This document shows, piece after piece, positions 54,007 to 63,464 of a stretch of DNA of 64,000 nt. The stretch comes from Aneurinibacillus sp. Ricciae_BoGa-3 (lineage in GTDB: Bacteria; Bacillota; Bacilli; Aneurinibacillales; Aneurinibacillaceae), in NCBI RefSeq assembly GCF_028421645.1, contig NZ_CP116887.1, positions 3,226,001-3,290,000 on the forward strand. Reading direction: 5' to 3'. The stretch's first letter is position 1. Each line of letters opens with the position of its first letter. The position numbers and the translations under genes are program-made. A model generated the notes under the pieces. It was not told where the DNA came from. It saw only the letters and a program-made list of their open reading frames with translations, and did not search any database.

Positions 54007-56060
54007 TCCCGTATTTTCCCTGTAAAAAATTCATCCTCCTTCAGTATCCGTCGGAGCGGAGCAAATTGCGGCTCTTCCCACAAGGCTGTTCCGCCTACCA
54101 TTTCCGCAGCCTCCTGCCGGGCCACCTCAAGCATGCGATAATCCTGTACAACATCAGCCAGCTTAAATTCAGGCATCCCGCTCTGTTTCGTGCCAAAGAA
54201 ATCGCCCGGCCCGCGTAGTTCAAGGTCACGCCGGGCCACTTCAAATCCGTCGTTCGTTTCGGTCATGATGTGCATCCGCTCTTTTCCTACTTCTGACTTC
54301 GGATCAGCTATTAGAATACAGAAGGACTGATCGGCTCCGCGCCCAACCCGACCGCGCAGCTGGTGGAGCTGGGCAAGGCCGAATCGTTCCGCGTCATAAA
54401 TAACCATAACAGATGCATTTGGCACATTAACGCCGACCTCAACTACGGTTGTCGAAACCAGCACATCCACTTCTCCCTGGCTGAAGCGCTGCATCACGTC
54501 ATCTTTTTCCTTTGGATGCAGCCGCCCATGCATAAGGCCAACCTGATAAGCATCCGCAAAAAACTGGCTGAGTTGCGCATGGACATCGATGGCGTTCTGG
54601 ACATCCAGCTTATCCGATTCTTCTATCAACGGACAAATTACATAAGCTTGCCTTCCCTTGCCCAGCTCTTTCCGAATAAAGCTAAGGACGCGATCAAACA
54701 TGTCATGTTTCACCCAATACGTTTCGATTGGTTTGCGGCCAGCTGGGAGTTCATCAATGGTGGATACATCCATATCACCAAATGCTGTAATCGCTAATGT
54801 TCGTGGAATGGGGGTCGCGGTCATGAACAAGACGTCGGGGTGAAGCCCTTTGTCCCGAAGAACACGGCGCTGTTCCACACCGAATCGGTGCTGTTCATCT
54901 GTGATAACGAGTCCGAGCCTGGCAAAATACACATCTTCTTGAATAAGCGCGTGGGTTCCTACTATGATGTTAAGCATTCCGGACTGTAGTTCGGCCAGGA
55001 TGTCGCGTCGCTGGCGGGCGGTTGCGCTTCCCGATAAAAGCGCAACTTCCATCCCGAACGGCGCAAGCAATTGTTTTAGTGTGACAAAATGCTGTTCAGC
55101 CAGAATCTCAGTCGGCACCATTAAGGCCCCCTGATAGCCCCCACATACAGTTGCATACAGCGCAATGGCTGCGACAACCGTTTTGCCTGATCCGACATCG
55201 CCTTGCAGCAAACGATTCATACTGTAAGGTGCCTGCATATCCTTTAAAATCTCGCCAACCACCCTCCGCTGGGCATTCGTTAACGGGAAAGGAAGACTTT
55301 GTGTAAACTCAGCTACCTTCTCAAGCGGAATCTCCTGGCGTACCCCATCCGCTTCTCTACGGTTCACGGCATGATACGCCTGCATCTTGAGCTGGAACAA
55401 TAAAAGCTCTTCAAAGGCAAGCCGTCTTCTCCCCTGCTGGCCATCCCGTACGCTTGCTGGAAAATGGATATTCTGAATCGCCTCTGCTCTGGGCATCAGC
55501 TTATATTTATCGAGTAAATCAGGCGGTAGAATTTCTGGAACATCTGCGCCGAATTTATCAAGCGCACTGCCGATCCACTTGCGCATTTGTTTTACGGTCA
55601 CAGACGCGGTTGTAGAATACACCGGTTCTATGGTGCCTTCCCGTTCTTTCATGCGCAATGAGTCCATAAAATGGTGTTCGCTAACGGTCATCTGTAGGCG
55701 TGAGCGCTCAAACTTGCCGCTTATCATGATTTCAAGCCCGGACTTAAGCTGATCTTTAAGGAAATGGCGGTTAAACCATATAGCGGTAACTACCACGCGG
55801 TCAACGACTACTTTCACGGAAGTTCTTGATTTCTTTTTCCCGTAGAATCGAACGGCAGGCTCACCATAAATCGTTCCCACAATGGTAATCTTCTCGCCTT
55901 CCTTCACTTCGGACAGGTCGCGCACCCGGTAATCTTCATAGCGATACGGAAAATATTCCAGAAGATCCTGCACGGTTTCAATATGAAAGGACTGGAGCTC
56001 TGCAGCGCTTTCGGCCCCAATCCCTTTAACTGCCGTTACCGGCTTTTTTAAATGGTTCAC
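54003..56060 (-). CDS. recG: ATP-dependent DNA helicase RecG
   Basis: Branch-migration helicase that rescues stalled forks. It has an N-terminal wedge/OB domain (VGTIYGEPAVRFYGKKKSRT region), P-loop LLQGDVGSGKTVVAA, DEQHRFGVEQR, TATPIPRTLA, and motif VI HQLRGRVGRG. 685 residues, typical. GTG 56058-56060 overlaps the sdaAA stop as GTGA, so it is translationally coupled, preserving the Bacillus sdaAB-sdaAA-recG order. Confidence 0.97.
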   Translation of the reverse strand: MNHLKKPVTAVKGIGAESAAELQSFHIETVQDLLEYFPYRYEDYRVRDLSEVKEGEKITIVGTIYGEPAVRFYGKKKSRTSVKVVVDRVVVTAIWFNRHFLKDQLKSGLEIMISGKFERSRLQMTVSEHHFMDSLRMKEREGTIEPVYSTTASVTVKQMRKWIGSALDKFGADVPEILPPDLLDKYKLMPRAEAIQNIHFPASVRDGQQGRRRLAFEELLLFQLKMQAYHAVNRREADGVRQEIPLEKVAEFTQSLPFPLTNAQRRVVGEILKDMQAPYSMNRLLQGDVGSGKTVVAAIALYATVCGGYQGALMVPTEILAEQHFVTLKQLLAPFGMEVALLSGSATARQRRDILAELQSGMLNIIVGTHALIQEDVYFARLGLVITDEQHRFGVEQRRVLRDKGLHPDVLFMTATPIPRTLAITAFGDMDVSTIDELPAGRKPIETYWVKHDMFDRVLSFIRKELGKGRQAYVICPLIEESDKLDVQNAIDVHAQLSQFFADAYQVGLMHGRLHPKEKDDVMQRFSQGEVDVLVSTTVVEVGVNVPNASVMVIYDAERFGLAQLHQLRGRVGRGADQSFCILIADPKSEVGKERMHIMTETNDGFEVARRDLELRGPGDFFGTKQSGMPEFKLADVVQDYRMLEVARQEAAEMVGGTALWEEPQFAPLRRILKEDEFFTGKIRD

Positions 56061-56950
56061 GGTTTTACATTCAGCGGCACACCGAAAATTTTTCCTTCTA
56101 ATGCCCTGCCGGTTGGTGTTGCCGCCAGACCTCCTAGTGCTGTCTCCCGCAGGGTATGGGGCATGCTTTTGCCAATCCGGTACATGGCGCCAATCACTTC
56201 ATCACACGGAATGCGGCTTTCAATACCCGCAAGCGCCATATCTGCAGCGACTGTGGCTATCGCTGCACCCATTGCGTTTCGCTTAACACAGGGAACCTCG
56301 ACAAGCCCAGCTACCGGGTCACAAACAAGCCCAAGGAGATTTTTAAGGGCGATAGCGGTTGCGGTTGCGGATTGTTCAGCCCCTCCTCCAGCCATCTCGA
56401 CAATAGCCGCCGCAGCCATCGCGGTTGCAGAACCCACCTCCGCTTGGCAGCCCCCGGCCGCCCCGGATATAAAGGCATTGTTTGCGATGACAAATCCTAT
56501 CGCTCCGGCTGTGAATAAATAGCGGACCATGGCTTCTCGGCTGGCGCCTAGCTTATGGGATATGGAAAACAGCGTACCGGGAACAATGCCGCATGCACCT
56601 GCCGTAGGCGTGGCCACAATGGTCCCCATGGCTGCATTTACTTCGTTGGTGGCGATTGCTTTGCTAACAGAGTCTAAAATATCGGCTCCCGCAATCGTTT
56701 TTCCTTTCTGAATATAGGCTTGGAGCTTCTTCGCATCGCCTCCGCTTAATCCGCTGCGGGATTTTATATCTTCTGTAATGCCGCGGTGAACAGCCTCTTC
56801 CATAATGTCAAGATTGCGGTACATATCGTTCATAATGGATTCTCGCGGGCGGCCCGATAGCTCCATTTCGGCAAGAATCATAACTTCTGATATCGGTTTG
56901 CCTTCAGATATTGACAATTCAACCAGCTCAGCAACTGTTCTAAACTTCAT
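56057..56950 (-). CDS. sdaAA: L-serine dehydratase, alpha subunit
   Basis: Iron-sulfur-dependent deamination of serine to pyruvate with the SdaAB partner. It has NAAMGTIVATPTAGACGIVP, the Cys-containing loops GAAGGCQAEVGSATAM and GLVCDPVAGLVEVPCVKRNA that bind the [4Fe-4S] cluster, and MALAGIESRIPCDEVIGAMY. 297 residues, normal for the split Gram-positive enzyme. It follows sdaAB by about 40 bp. Confidence 0.96.
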   Translation of the reverse strand: MKFRTVAELVELSISEGKPISEVMILAEMELSGRPRESIMNDMYRNLDIMEEAVHRGITEDIKSRSGLSGGDAKKLQAYIQKGKTIAGADILDSVSKAIATNEVNAAMGTIVATPTAGACGIVPGTLFSISHKLGASREAMVRYLFTAGAIGFVIANNAFISGAAGGCQAEVGSATAMAAAAIVEMAGGGAEQSATATAIALKNLLGLVCDPVAGLVEVPCVKRNAMGAAIATVAADMALAGIESRIPCDEVIGAMYRIGKSMPHTLRETALGGLAATPTGRALEGKIFGVPLNVKP

Positions 56951-56991
56951 GATGCTGCCCCTCTCGTAAATAAAATTCCCGTATTTTTCGC

Positions 56992-57657
56992 TTATGGCAT
57001 GACAACAGAAACCGAGATGACATAAGGGATTTTCTTTGCCTCATCCAGCGCGGACCGGGGAACTTCCTGATCCGTCTCAATTACCATCAGCGCTTCAGAA
57101 CCTTTGTCCCGGCGTGCCACTTCCATCGCTCCGATATTGATTGCATACTTCGTTAATATATTAGAAACACCCGCGATCAACCCATAGCGATCTTCATGGA
57201 GGACAAGCAAAGTAGGTGCATTGCCGGATAGCTTAAGGGGAAACCCGTTTATTTCGATAATCTCTATTTTTCCTCCGCCAATGGATATGCCCGCAATCTC
57301 CAGATTCTCTCCATCTTTATCCGTTAACTTAATTCTGGCCGTATTGGGATGGCCCACCTCTTCATCACTCACATGAAAAAGAACGGCTATCCCCAACTCT
57401 TTCGCGAGGGAAATGGAGTCTACAATTCGTTTATCGAACGTATCAAAGTCCAGAATGCCGCCGACAATGGCAATATCGGTCCCGTGGCCTCTATACGTCT
57501 GGGCAAAGGAACCGTAAAAAGTAATGTCTATGGCGTCGGGCTGCTTTCCAAAAATCGTGCGGGCCACGCGTCCAATACGCGCCGCACCTGCGGTATGGGA
57601 ACTTGACGGGCCAATCATGACAGGACCTATTATGTCAAACACAGAACGATATTTCAT
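56992..57657 (-). CDS. sdaAB: L-serine dehydratase, beta subunit
   Basis: Partner of SdaAA. It has the N-terminal SSSHTAGAARIGRVAR serine-binding motif, GHPNTARI, and a C-terminal ACT domain (TLLVLHEDRYGLIAGVSNIL, ALMVIETDQEVP). 221 residues. AGGAGGACACC precedes the ATG. A terminator hairpin lies upstream, so sdaAB-sdaAA-recG may have a separate promoter. Confidence 0.96.
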   Translation of the reverse strand: MKYRSVFDIIGPVMIGPSSSHTAGAARIGRVARTIFGKQPDAIDITFYGSFAQTYRGHGTDIAIVGGILDFDTFDKRIVDSISLAKELGIAVLFHVSDEEVGHPNTARIKLTDKDGENLEIAGISIGGGKIEIIEINGFPLKLSGNAPTLLVLHEDRYGLIAGVSNILTKYAINIGAMEVARRDKGSEALMVIETDQEVPRSALDEAKKIPYVISVSVVMP

Positions 57658-57672
57658 GGTGTCCTCCTAACA

Positions 57673-57710
57673 GGAAAACATTCCTATCACAAGAATCCAG
57701 ATAGGAATGT
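57673..57710 (-). terminator. Terminator after fakB
   Basis: A perfect 11-bp stem ACATTCCTATC/GATAGGAATGT followed by TTTT on the minus strand, between the DegV gene and sdaAB. Confidence 0.8.
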
Positions 57711-57732
57711 ATGTTTGTTTGTTCTTATTATC

Positions 57733-58590
57733 CTATTCTATCTTATATAAGGAAACAGCCAAAAGTCCGGGTCCGCCATATGTGCCGATAACAGGGCCAA
57801 GCTGGCCGATGGCCACAGGCTCAACCACATTTAGTTGACTGCCTACTTCTTCCGCCAGCACCCTGGCTTCCTCTTCCCCGGTCGAATAGATTGCGGCTGC
57901 CACCACAGGGTTGTCTCCCGCATATTCCTTTGCCATCTCTAAAATCCTCGCCACCGCTTTTTTTTTGCCGCGTATTTTTTCAACGGGGGCTACTGTACCT
58001 GTTTCATCTATCGTAAGGATGGGCTTCACATTCAGCAGCGAACCAACAAGTGCGGATGCTTTCCCGATGCGGCCGCCTTTCTGTAGATAAGTCAGCGTAT
58101 CCACTACAAAAAAAGCACGTTGGGTAGAGATGGCCTTCTCTGCTGCCTCTATGCAGGCAGCCAGCGATTTTCCTTCTCTCGCAGCCCGGGCAGCCGCAAT
58201 CACAACCATGCCAAGCGGATAGGCGGCTATTTTGCTGTCCAACACGTGAACCCGTACTTTGTCTTCTACCATTCCTGCCGCAATGGACGCCGTCTGCACC
58301 GTACCACTCAAGGAACCGGATAAATGAATCGATAATATCTGAGTGCCGCCTTCCTGCGCAATCCGTTCATACACGTCTGTAAAATCAATGGGTGACGGCT
58401 GGGAAGTAGTTGGAAGCCTATCAGATGAGGCCAGTTTCTCATAAAATTGGTCCGATGTTAGCGTTATGCTGTCGAGATAGCTTTCCTCGCCGAAGTGAAT
58501 TTTAAGAGGCACAATCTGGATGCCCAGCTCTTCTAGTAAACTCTTCGGCAGGTCAGCGGTGCTGTCTGTTACAATTTTGATAGTCATCAT
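57733..58590 (-). CDS. fakB: DegV family fatty-acid-binding protein (FakB)
   Basis: Binds a fatty acid and presents it to FakA for phosphorylation. The N-terminal DegV motif reads IKIVTDSTADLPKSLLEELG, with SQPSPIDFTDVYERI and SIHLSGSLSGTVQTA contacting the carboxylate, and FFVVDTLTYLQKGGRIGKAS. 285 residues. It is 20 bp downstream of fakA, which fits a FakAB pair. The start is one of two tandem ATGs after GGGGCAAT. Confidence 0.92.
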   Translation of the reverse strand: MMTIKIVTDSTADLPKSLLEELGIQIVPLKIHFGEESYLDSITLTSDQFYEKLASSDRLPTTSQPSPIDFTDVYERIAQEGGTQILSIHLSGSLSGTVQTASIAAGMVEDKVRVHVLDSKIAAYPLGMVVIAAARAAREGKSLAACIEAAEKAISTQRAFFVVDTLTYLQKGGRIGKASALVGSLLNVKPILTIDETGTVAPVEKIRGKKKAVARILEMAKEYAGDNPVVAAAIYSTGEEEARVLAEEVGSQLNVVEPVAIGQLGPVIGTYGGPGLLAVSLYKIE

Positions 58591-58610
58591 ATTGCCCCTT
58601 TTGCAGGTGT

Positions 58611-60319
58611 TTATTCTGCAGCCAATATAAATGCGTATACCGGCTGTCCACCGTTGTGTACCTCAATCTCCTGAGAAGGAAAAGAAGTTTGGAGCTTCTT
58701 AACGAAAGCATCCAGCTCTAATTCGTTGATCCCTTCCCCGTATAAAACCGTTATGAGTTCATGATCCTCTTCGACCATTTGTATAAGCGCATTCATCGTT
58801 ACCAGGTACATGTCCGGTCCCGCTGTAACGATATCCCCTTCAACCAGCCCCATAAAATCGCCTTCATGGATTTGCACATCGTTTATTTTTGTATCGCGTA
58901 CCGCATGCGTTATTAGACCCGTTTTCACAAGCCCAAGCGCTTGGGTCATCTTTTTCCCGTTAGCGGGAAGACTGGCTTCTGAACTAAAAGCCAGCACTGC
59001 AGATAGCCCCTGTGGAATGGTCCTCGATGGAACCACTTCTACGTCCACCTCTGCCAGTTCAGCTGCCTGCTGGGCAGCCATCAAAATATTCTTATTATTA
59101 GGCAGCACAATCACATGCTCTGCTTTGCAGTCTGCTATAGCCTCGAGGAATTGCTCCGTGCTGGGATTCATCGTCTGCCCGCCTTCTATTACAATATCCA
59201 CCCCAAGGCTTTTAAAGATGCCCATAATGCCTTCACCGGAAGCTGCTGCCACCAGTCCGAATGGTTTACGCGCAGTCTCCGATCGCGGTTCACTGTCTAT
59301 CTTATTCTGGATTTCCCGAATGGGTTGCTTGTGTGATTGTTCTGCCTGGTTTTTCAGCACCTGTTCATGCTGCAGCCGCATATTTTCAATCTTCATTCGA
59401 TCCAGCGAACCATACTGCTGGGCATAGGTTAAAACCCTACCTGGCTCTTCCGCGTGGATATGGACTTTTACCACGTTTTCATCTGAAACAACCAGCAGGG
59501 AATCCCCATACTGGCTTAATTTGTCCCGGAAGCTGGCTTCCGAGAAATTCCGCTCTTCTTGTAGGTGGACCATGAATTCGGTGCAATAGCCGTACGTTAT
59601 GGCAGTAGGGTTGATAAAATGGTGTTCGATCTGAACGTGTTCTTCAAATTTTTCTTCTTTTACGGGGTCCATGCTTTGCAGTTCAGCTTGTGCTTCATGA
59701 ACCCCCCCTCTGACAAAGCATTCAGAAAGCCCTGATAGATGTAGACCAGTCCCTGTCCGCCTGAGTCGACAACACCTACCTCTTTGAGAATGGGCAGCTG
59801 ATTGGGCGTATTGTCCAGCGCCCGCTGTGCCTCCTGCACTAGAGATTCAATGACCACGGTAACTGTCCCGCTTCTTGCTGCTTTTCTCGCCGCTTTCGCA
59901 GCTTCCCGCGCGACAGAAAGAATGGTTCCCTCTACAGGTTTCATTATGGCTTTGTAGGCCATATCTACACCCTGGGAAAACGCCTCCGCCAGCTGCACCG
60001 GGCTGGCAGTGGATAAACCCGTTACTCCTTTCGCAAATCCGCGGAACAGCTGCGATAGAATGACACCGGAGTTGCCACGTGCTCCAAACAATAGTCCGCG
60101 TGAGAGACCGGCTGCAACCTTGTCGATGTCGTTATCTGTATGTTTCTCCAGTTCCTCTATACCGGAGCGAAAGGTTAAATTCATATTCGTACCGGTATCG
60201 CCATCCGGTACGGGGAATACATTCAATTCATTTACGCGGGAAGCATATTGTTCCAGCCGGCTGGCCCCTGCCTTGAACATTCGGCGCAGGACTTGTCCGC
60301 TTAAAGTTGTTTCAAACAC
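58611..60319 (-). pseudogene. fakA: Fatty acid kinase FakA (YloV), frameshifted in poly-G tract
   Basis: FakA phosphorylates fatty acids bound to FakB. The N-terminal DAK2 kinase domain (60319 to 59660) has LNVFPVPDGDTGTNMNLTFR and GARGNSGVILSQLFRG. The middle and C-terminal domains (EEHVQIEHHFINPTAITYGY onward) are in a different frame. The shift lies at a run of seven G (59702-59708); eight G would give LSEGGVHEAQAELQSMDPVK and one protein of about 569 residues, the normal FakA size. It is either a homopolymer sequencing error, a slippage mutation, or a phase-variable tract. Confidence 0.88.
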
Positions 60320-60338
60320 GTTCTATTTCCTCCTTACA

Positions 60339-60701
60339 TTAGGAGTTCTCGCCACGAACACCCTGTACAAATATATTGACTTCATCAATGATTAGCCCCA
60401 GGTTTTGGTTCAACTGGTATTTAACCCTCTCTTGCACGATATTGGCTACCTCGGATATTTTTGTGCCATACCGGACAATGATATAGAGATTGATATGAAG
60501 AAGGCCGTTTTCTTTGCGTACCTCCACCCCGCGGGATAAATTTTCACGCCGCAAAATTTCAGCAATGCCGTCTTTCATCGTGCTGCGAGAGGACATGCCG
60601 ACAAGCCCATAGCACTCCATTGCAACCGCACCGGCCAGCGTGGCAATCACCTCTTCTTCGATCTCGATTTTACCCAGCTCAGTCGTTACTTCTACCGCCA
60701 T
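60339..60701 (-). CDS. Asp23/Gls24 family envelope stress protein
   Basis: A 120-residue Asp23-domain protein (YloU type): GKIEIEEEVIATLAGAVAME at the N-terminus, LHINLYIIVRYGTKISEVAN and the LGLIIDEVNIFVQGVRGEN end. Asp23 proteins attach to the membrane through partners in staphylococci; YloU is conserved upstream of fakA. It starts after GAGGAGGTTAAAGAA and is 19 bp before fakA. Divergent from rpmB. Confidence 0.93.
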   Translation of the reverse strand: MAVEVTTELGKIEIEEEVIATLAGAVAMECYGLVGMSSRSTMKDGIAEILRRENLSRGVEVRKENGLLHINLYIIVRYGTKISEVANIVQERVKYQLNQNLGLIIDEVNIFVQGVRGENS

Positions 60702-60822
60702 TTCTTTAACCTCCTCGTGTTAACCTGCCGTTTTCGTGAACTCCTACCCATTTTACTATAAGTCAGGTATGTTTTTAAAGAAAACAAATGAGATTGTAAA
60801 GGATAAAATCTTGACAGGTGTA

Positions 60823-60851
60823 TTGATTTCTAGTATCCATTATGCTATTAT
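60823..60851 (+). promoter_or_regulatory. rpmB promoter
   Basis: TTGATT (60823-60828) and TATTAT (60846-60851) with a 17-bp spacer. A second -35-like TTGACA sits at 60811-60816. Located 60-90 bp upstream of rpmB. Confidence 0.7.
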
Positions 60852-60912
60852 GCTTAAGTATGTAATAAGAGTCACGATGATTGTCCTCATCTCATGAAGG
60901 AGGTGGAAATAA

Positions 60913-61101
60913 ATGGCACGAGTATGTTATGTAACTGGTAAGCGAGCTAAGACTGGCAACTCCCGAAGCCACTCCAACCGTGCAAACAAGCGCAAATGGG
61001 GTGTAAACGTACAAAAGGTACGTATCCTTGTTGATGGAAAACCAAAACGCGTTTATGTAAGCACAAAAGCGCTGAAATCCGGGCTTGTAACCCGCGCGTA
61101 G
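60913..61101 (+). CDS. rpmB: 50S ribosomal protein L28
   Basis: Large-subunit protein of 62 residues: [20 protein letters not shown], then [18 protein letters not shown] and [18 protein letters not shown]. It is the zinc-free form (no Cys quartet). AGGAGGTGGAAATAA precedes the ATG. It is transcribed alone from its own promoter and ends in a strong terminator, opposite to spoVM and asp23, as in Bacillus. Confidence 0.98.
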   Translation: MARVCYVTGKRAKTGNSRSHSNRANKRKWGVNVQKVRILVDGKPKRVYVSTKALKSGLVTRA

Positions 61102-61111
61102 TGAAAATGAC

Positions 61112-61140
61112 AAAAAAGCACCCCGTCCGGGTGCTTTTTT
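61112..61140 (+). terminator. Terminator after rpmB
   Basis: AAAAAAGCACCC, loop CGTCC, GGGTGCTTTTTT: a bidirectional hairpin serving rpmB and possibly spoVM from the other side. Confidence 0.92.
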
Positions 61141-61175
61141 ATTCTACATAATACCAGGCTTTTTTTATCCCCATC

Positions 61176-61256
61176 CTATCTCTTTCCACCGCTGCCTAGT
61201 AACGCCCGTATGATACCACCTAAGAATTTAGGCAGTTTAAACGTATAAAAACGCAT
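61176..61256 (-). CDS. spoVM: Stage V sporulation protein M
   Basis: A 26-residue amphipathic peptide that recognises the curved forespore membrane and anchors SpoIVA to start spore coat assembly. The sequence begins MRFYTFKLPKFLGG and ends ALLGSGGKR; B. subtilis SpoVM has the same length and the same FYT-KLPKFLGG core, including the proline at position 9 that is critical for localisation. GGAGGGGGCATC precedes the ATG. Its position between rpmB and rpe is conserved. It is too short for normal gene calling. Confidence 0.95.
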   Translation of the reverse strand: MRFYTFKLPKFLGGIIRALLGSGGKR

Positions 61257-61336
61257 GATGCCCCCTCCTCATTCATGTACCGTTACTCTAGTCTATTCAT
61301 CATAAGGCCAGAAATGAATGGTTTCATAAAAAATAA

Positions 61337-61720
61337 GAAAAACATCGCGGGGCATGCCGCTCTCTCCTTTCCCCTCATAGAAGTTTTTACGGCCGCTTTG
61401 TGGAACGACGGACGGACCGGCATTAGGGAATCTTGGCTAGCGGCAAGCATAAGCGCAGGCGATGGCCTTAGATTCCTTTATACCGTTTAGGTGCAACATC
61501 TGGGTATCGGGGTGATGGAGACAGGTTGCCGGTCTTTTCGCCCTCTGTTCTACACGCTCCATTAGAAAACTAGGTTGCGGCCAAGCTATAGCGCAGGCAT
61601 CAACCTAAGTTGCACTTATGCCGAAAGGTAAAGTCGATACACCTTTCGGCCTGGGGGAAAGAAAGGCGCGGACATGCGCCTCACGATGTTTTTCTAGGGT
61701 GTTTCGGGACCGGAGGTCCC
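61337..61720. repeat. Structured intergenic repeat, copy 3, enlarged by two inserts
   Basis: The same element as copies 1 and 2 (ACATCGCGGGGCATGCCGC start, GGACATGCGCCTCACGATGT end, then GGGACCGGAGGTCCC). It is interrupted at about 61422-61494 and about 61561-61651 by two inserts of about 72 and 90 bp that are themselves hairpin-forming and share GCGGC-AAGC-ATA-GCGCAGGC. It lies between spoVM and rpe, where Bacillus has thiN. Confidence 0.82.
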
Positions 61721-61851
61721 ATTTAAAAAACGCTCAAGGCAGTTCATCACAGTGAAACATAGGTTTTACATATCAACAAAGAGAAGGGACCTATCGGTCC
61801 CAACAAAAATTAACTCAATACTCTTAAGCGATATGTACTGTCTGGTACGAT

Positions 61852-61886
61852 AAAAAAAGCCTGATAGCTTTACTCGCTCACAGGCT
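61852..61886 (-). terminator. Terminator after rpe
   Basis: Stem AGCCTG/CAGGCT with the minus-strand tail TTTTTTT. It ends the prkC-rsgA-rpe transcription unit and isolates spoVM. Confidence 0.8.
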
Positions 61887-61912
61887 AAAGGCCGGAATTG
61901 GCCGCGTTTTTG

Positions 61913-62572
61913 TTACTCACAGGCACGCTTCAGAGCGGAAATGGCTTGAGCGCGGTCGGCTTGGCCAAATACTGCGCTACCGGCAACAAGACAGGTGGCG
62001 CCAGCATCCACAACCTGATTTGCCGTTTCCGTATTAACCCCGCCGTCGATCTGAACCTCAACCCTGTCGGCGAGCCCTTTCTCACGAAGCATATCCTTTA
62101 ACTGTCGGCACTTCGTTAACACTTCCGGTATGAATTGCTGGCCGCCAAACCCGGGATTTACTGACATTAAGAGAACCATATCCAACTTGTGCAGGACATG
62201 CTGCAGCGTGGAAACAGGTGTCGAAGGGTTCAGCGACACGGCAGCTTTAGCACCAAGGCTCCTTATATGCTGGAGGGTGCGGTCAAGATGGATGCATGCT
62301 TCCTGGTGCACCGTAATGCTGTCGGCGCCATTCTTAATGAAATCAGCCACATACTGGTCGGCATTTTCAATCATTAAGTGTACATCAAGCGGCAATGACG
62401 TGTTGGGGCGAATCGCCCCAACAACAAGCGGCCCAATCGTGATGTTGGGGACAAAATGCCCGTCCATGACATCTACATGGATCCAGTCCGCCCCTCCCTG
62501 TTCCACTTGTTTAATCTCGTCTCCCAGGCGGGAAAAGTCAGCTGACAGAATAGAAGGTGCAATTTTAACCAT
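61913..62572 (-). CDS. rpe: Ribulose-phosphate 3-epimerase
   Basis: Interconverts ribulose-5-P and xylulose-5-P in the pentose phosphate pathway. TIM barrel with [39 protein letters not shown] (metal-binding His and Asp), [25 protein letters not shown], and [13 protein letters not shown]. 219 residues. It begins 3 bp after the rsgA stop codon. The thiN gene that normally follows is absent. Confidence 0.98.
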   Translation of the reverse strand: MVKIAPSILSADFSRLGDEIKQVEQGGADWIHVDVMDGHFVPNITIGPLVVGAIRPNTSLPLDVHLMIENADQYVADFIKNGADSITVHQEACIHLDRTLQHIRSLGAKAAVSLNPSTPVSTLQHVLHKLDMVLLMSVNPGFGGQQFIPEVLTKCRQLKDMLREKGLADRVEVQIDGGVNTETANQVVDAGATCLVAGSAVFGQADRAQAISALKRACE

Positions 62573-62575
62573 CGT

Positions 62576-63451
62576 TTAATACCTCGGCTTTCTCTCTGTA
62601 ATTTCCTGCAAAAATTGAATGTAATGTGCATAACGGGAAGCGGCGATCGTTCCATCGTCTACTCCTGCGCGCACGGCACAGCCGGGCTCATTCGCATGCA
62701 GGCAGCCCCTGAACCGGCACTGGCCTACCCTGTCTCGCATCTCCCGAAAGTTCAGCGCCAAATCTTCCCTCTCGAACGTAGAAAAATCAAGCGAACTAAA
62801 CCCTGGCGTATCTGCGACCCAGCCTCCTTCCGGCAGGGGAATCAATTCCACATGCCTGGTGGTATGTTTGCCACGCCCCAACTTAAGGCTGATAGGTGCT
62901 GTTTCCAGGTTTAAATCTGCAAACAGCGCATTTAAAAGTGACGATTTGCCAACCCCGGACTGGCCGGAAAAAACGGACAGCCGGTTCTTCAGAAAGCGCC
63001 TGATGTCTTCAATACCCGCATTCCTTCTGGAACTGGTGGTTACCACTTGATAGCCGATTGCCTCATACTGGCTGCGAATTTTGGCTAGTTCTGCTTCATC
63101 CTGATAAAGGTCTGCCTTTGTCAGGCAGATTAATGCGTCCACGCCCGCCGCTTCTGTGTGCACCAGGAACGTATCCAGCAGTTGGGGATTGAATTTCGGT
63201 TCTGCGAGTGAAAAAACAAGCACGGCCAGGTCAATATTTGCGATCGGGGGACGGATAAGTTCGCTTTGACGGGGGAGTATTTCGTTAATTATGCCTTCAC
63301 CGCGTCCGATTTCTTCATACTGCACTTCATCCCCTACAAGCGGGGTGAGCCCCCTTTTCTTGAAAATCCCCCTCGCCCTGCATTGCCAGGAGAATTCTCC
63401 GTTAGAAACGTAATAGTAACCCGCCAGTGCCTTGTAAATTCTACCCTGCAT
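62576..63451 (-). CDS. rsgA: Small-subunit assembly GTPase RsgA
   Basis: Circularly permuted GTPase (YloQ/CpgA) that checks 30S maturation. It has an N-terminal OB fold (YKALAGYYYVSNGEFSWQCR), G4-like CLTKADLY, G1 FSGQSGVGKSSLLNAL, G3 DTPGFSSLDF, and the C-terminal zinc knuckle CRFRGCLHANEPGCAV. 291 residues. It follows prkC by 13 bp, the conserved prpC-prkC-rsgA-rpe unit. Confidence 0.97.
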   Translation of the reverse strand: MQGRIYKALAGYYYVSNGEFSWQCRARGIFKKRGLTPLVGDEVQYEEIGRGEGIINEILPRQSELIRPPIANIDLAVLVFSLAEPKFNPQLLDTFLVHTEAAGVDALICLTKADLYQDEAELAKIRSQYEAIGYQVVTTSSRRNAGIEDIRRFLKNRLSVFSGQSGVGKSSLLNALFADLNLETAPISLKLGRGKHTTRHVELIPLPEGGWVADTPGFSSLDFSTFEREDLALNFREMRDRVGQCRFRGCLHANEPGCAVRAGVDDGTIAASRYAHYIQFLQEITERKPRY

Positions 63452-63464
63452 ATATTCCCTCCCG

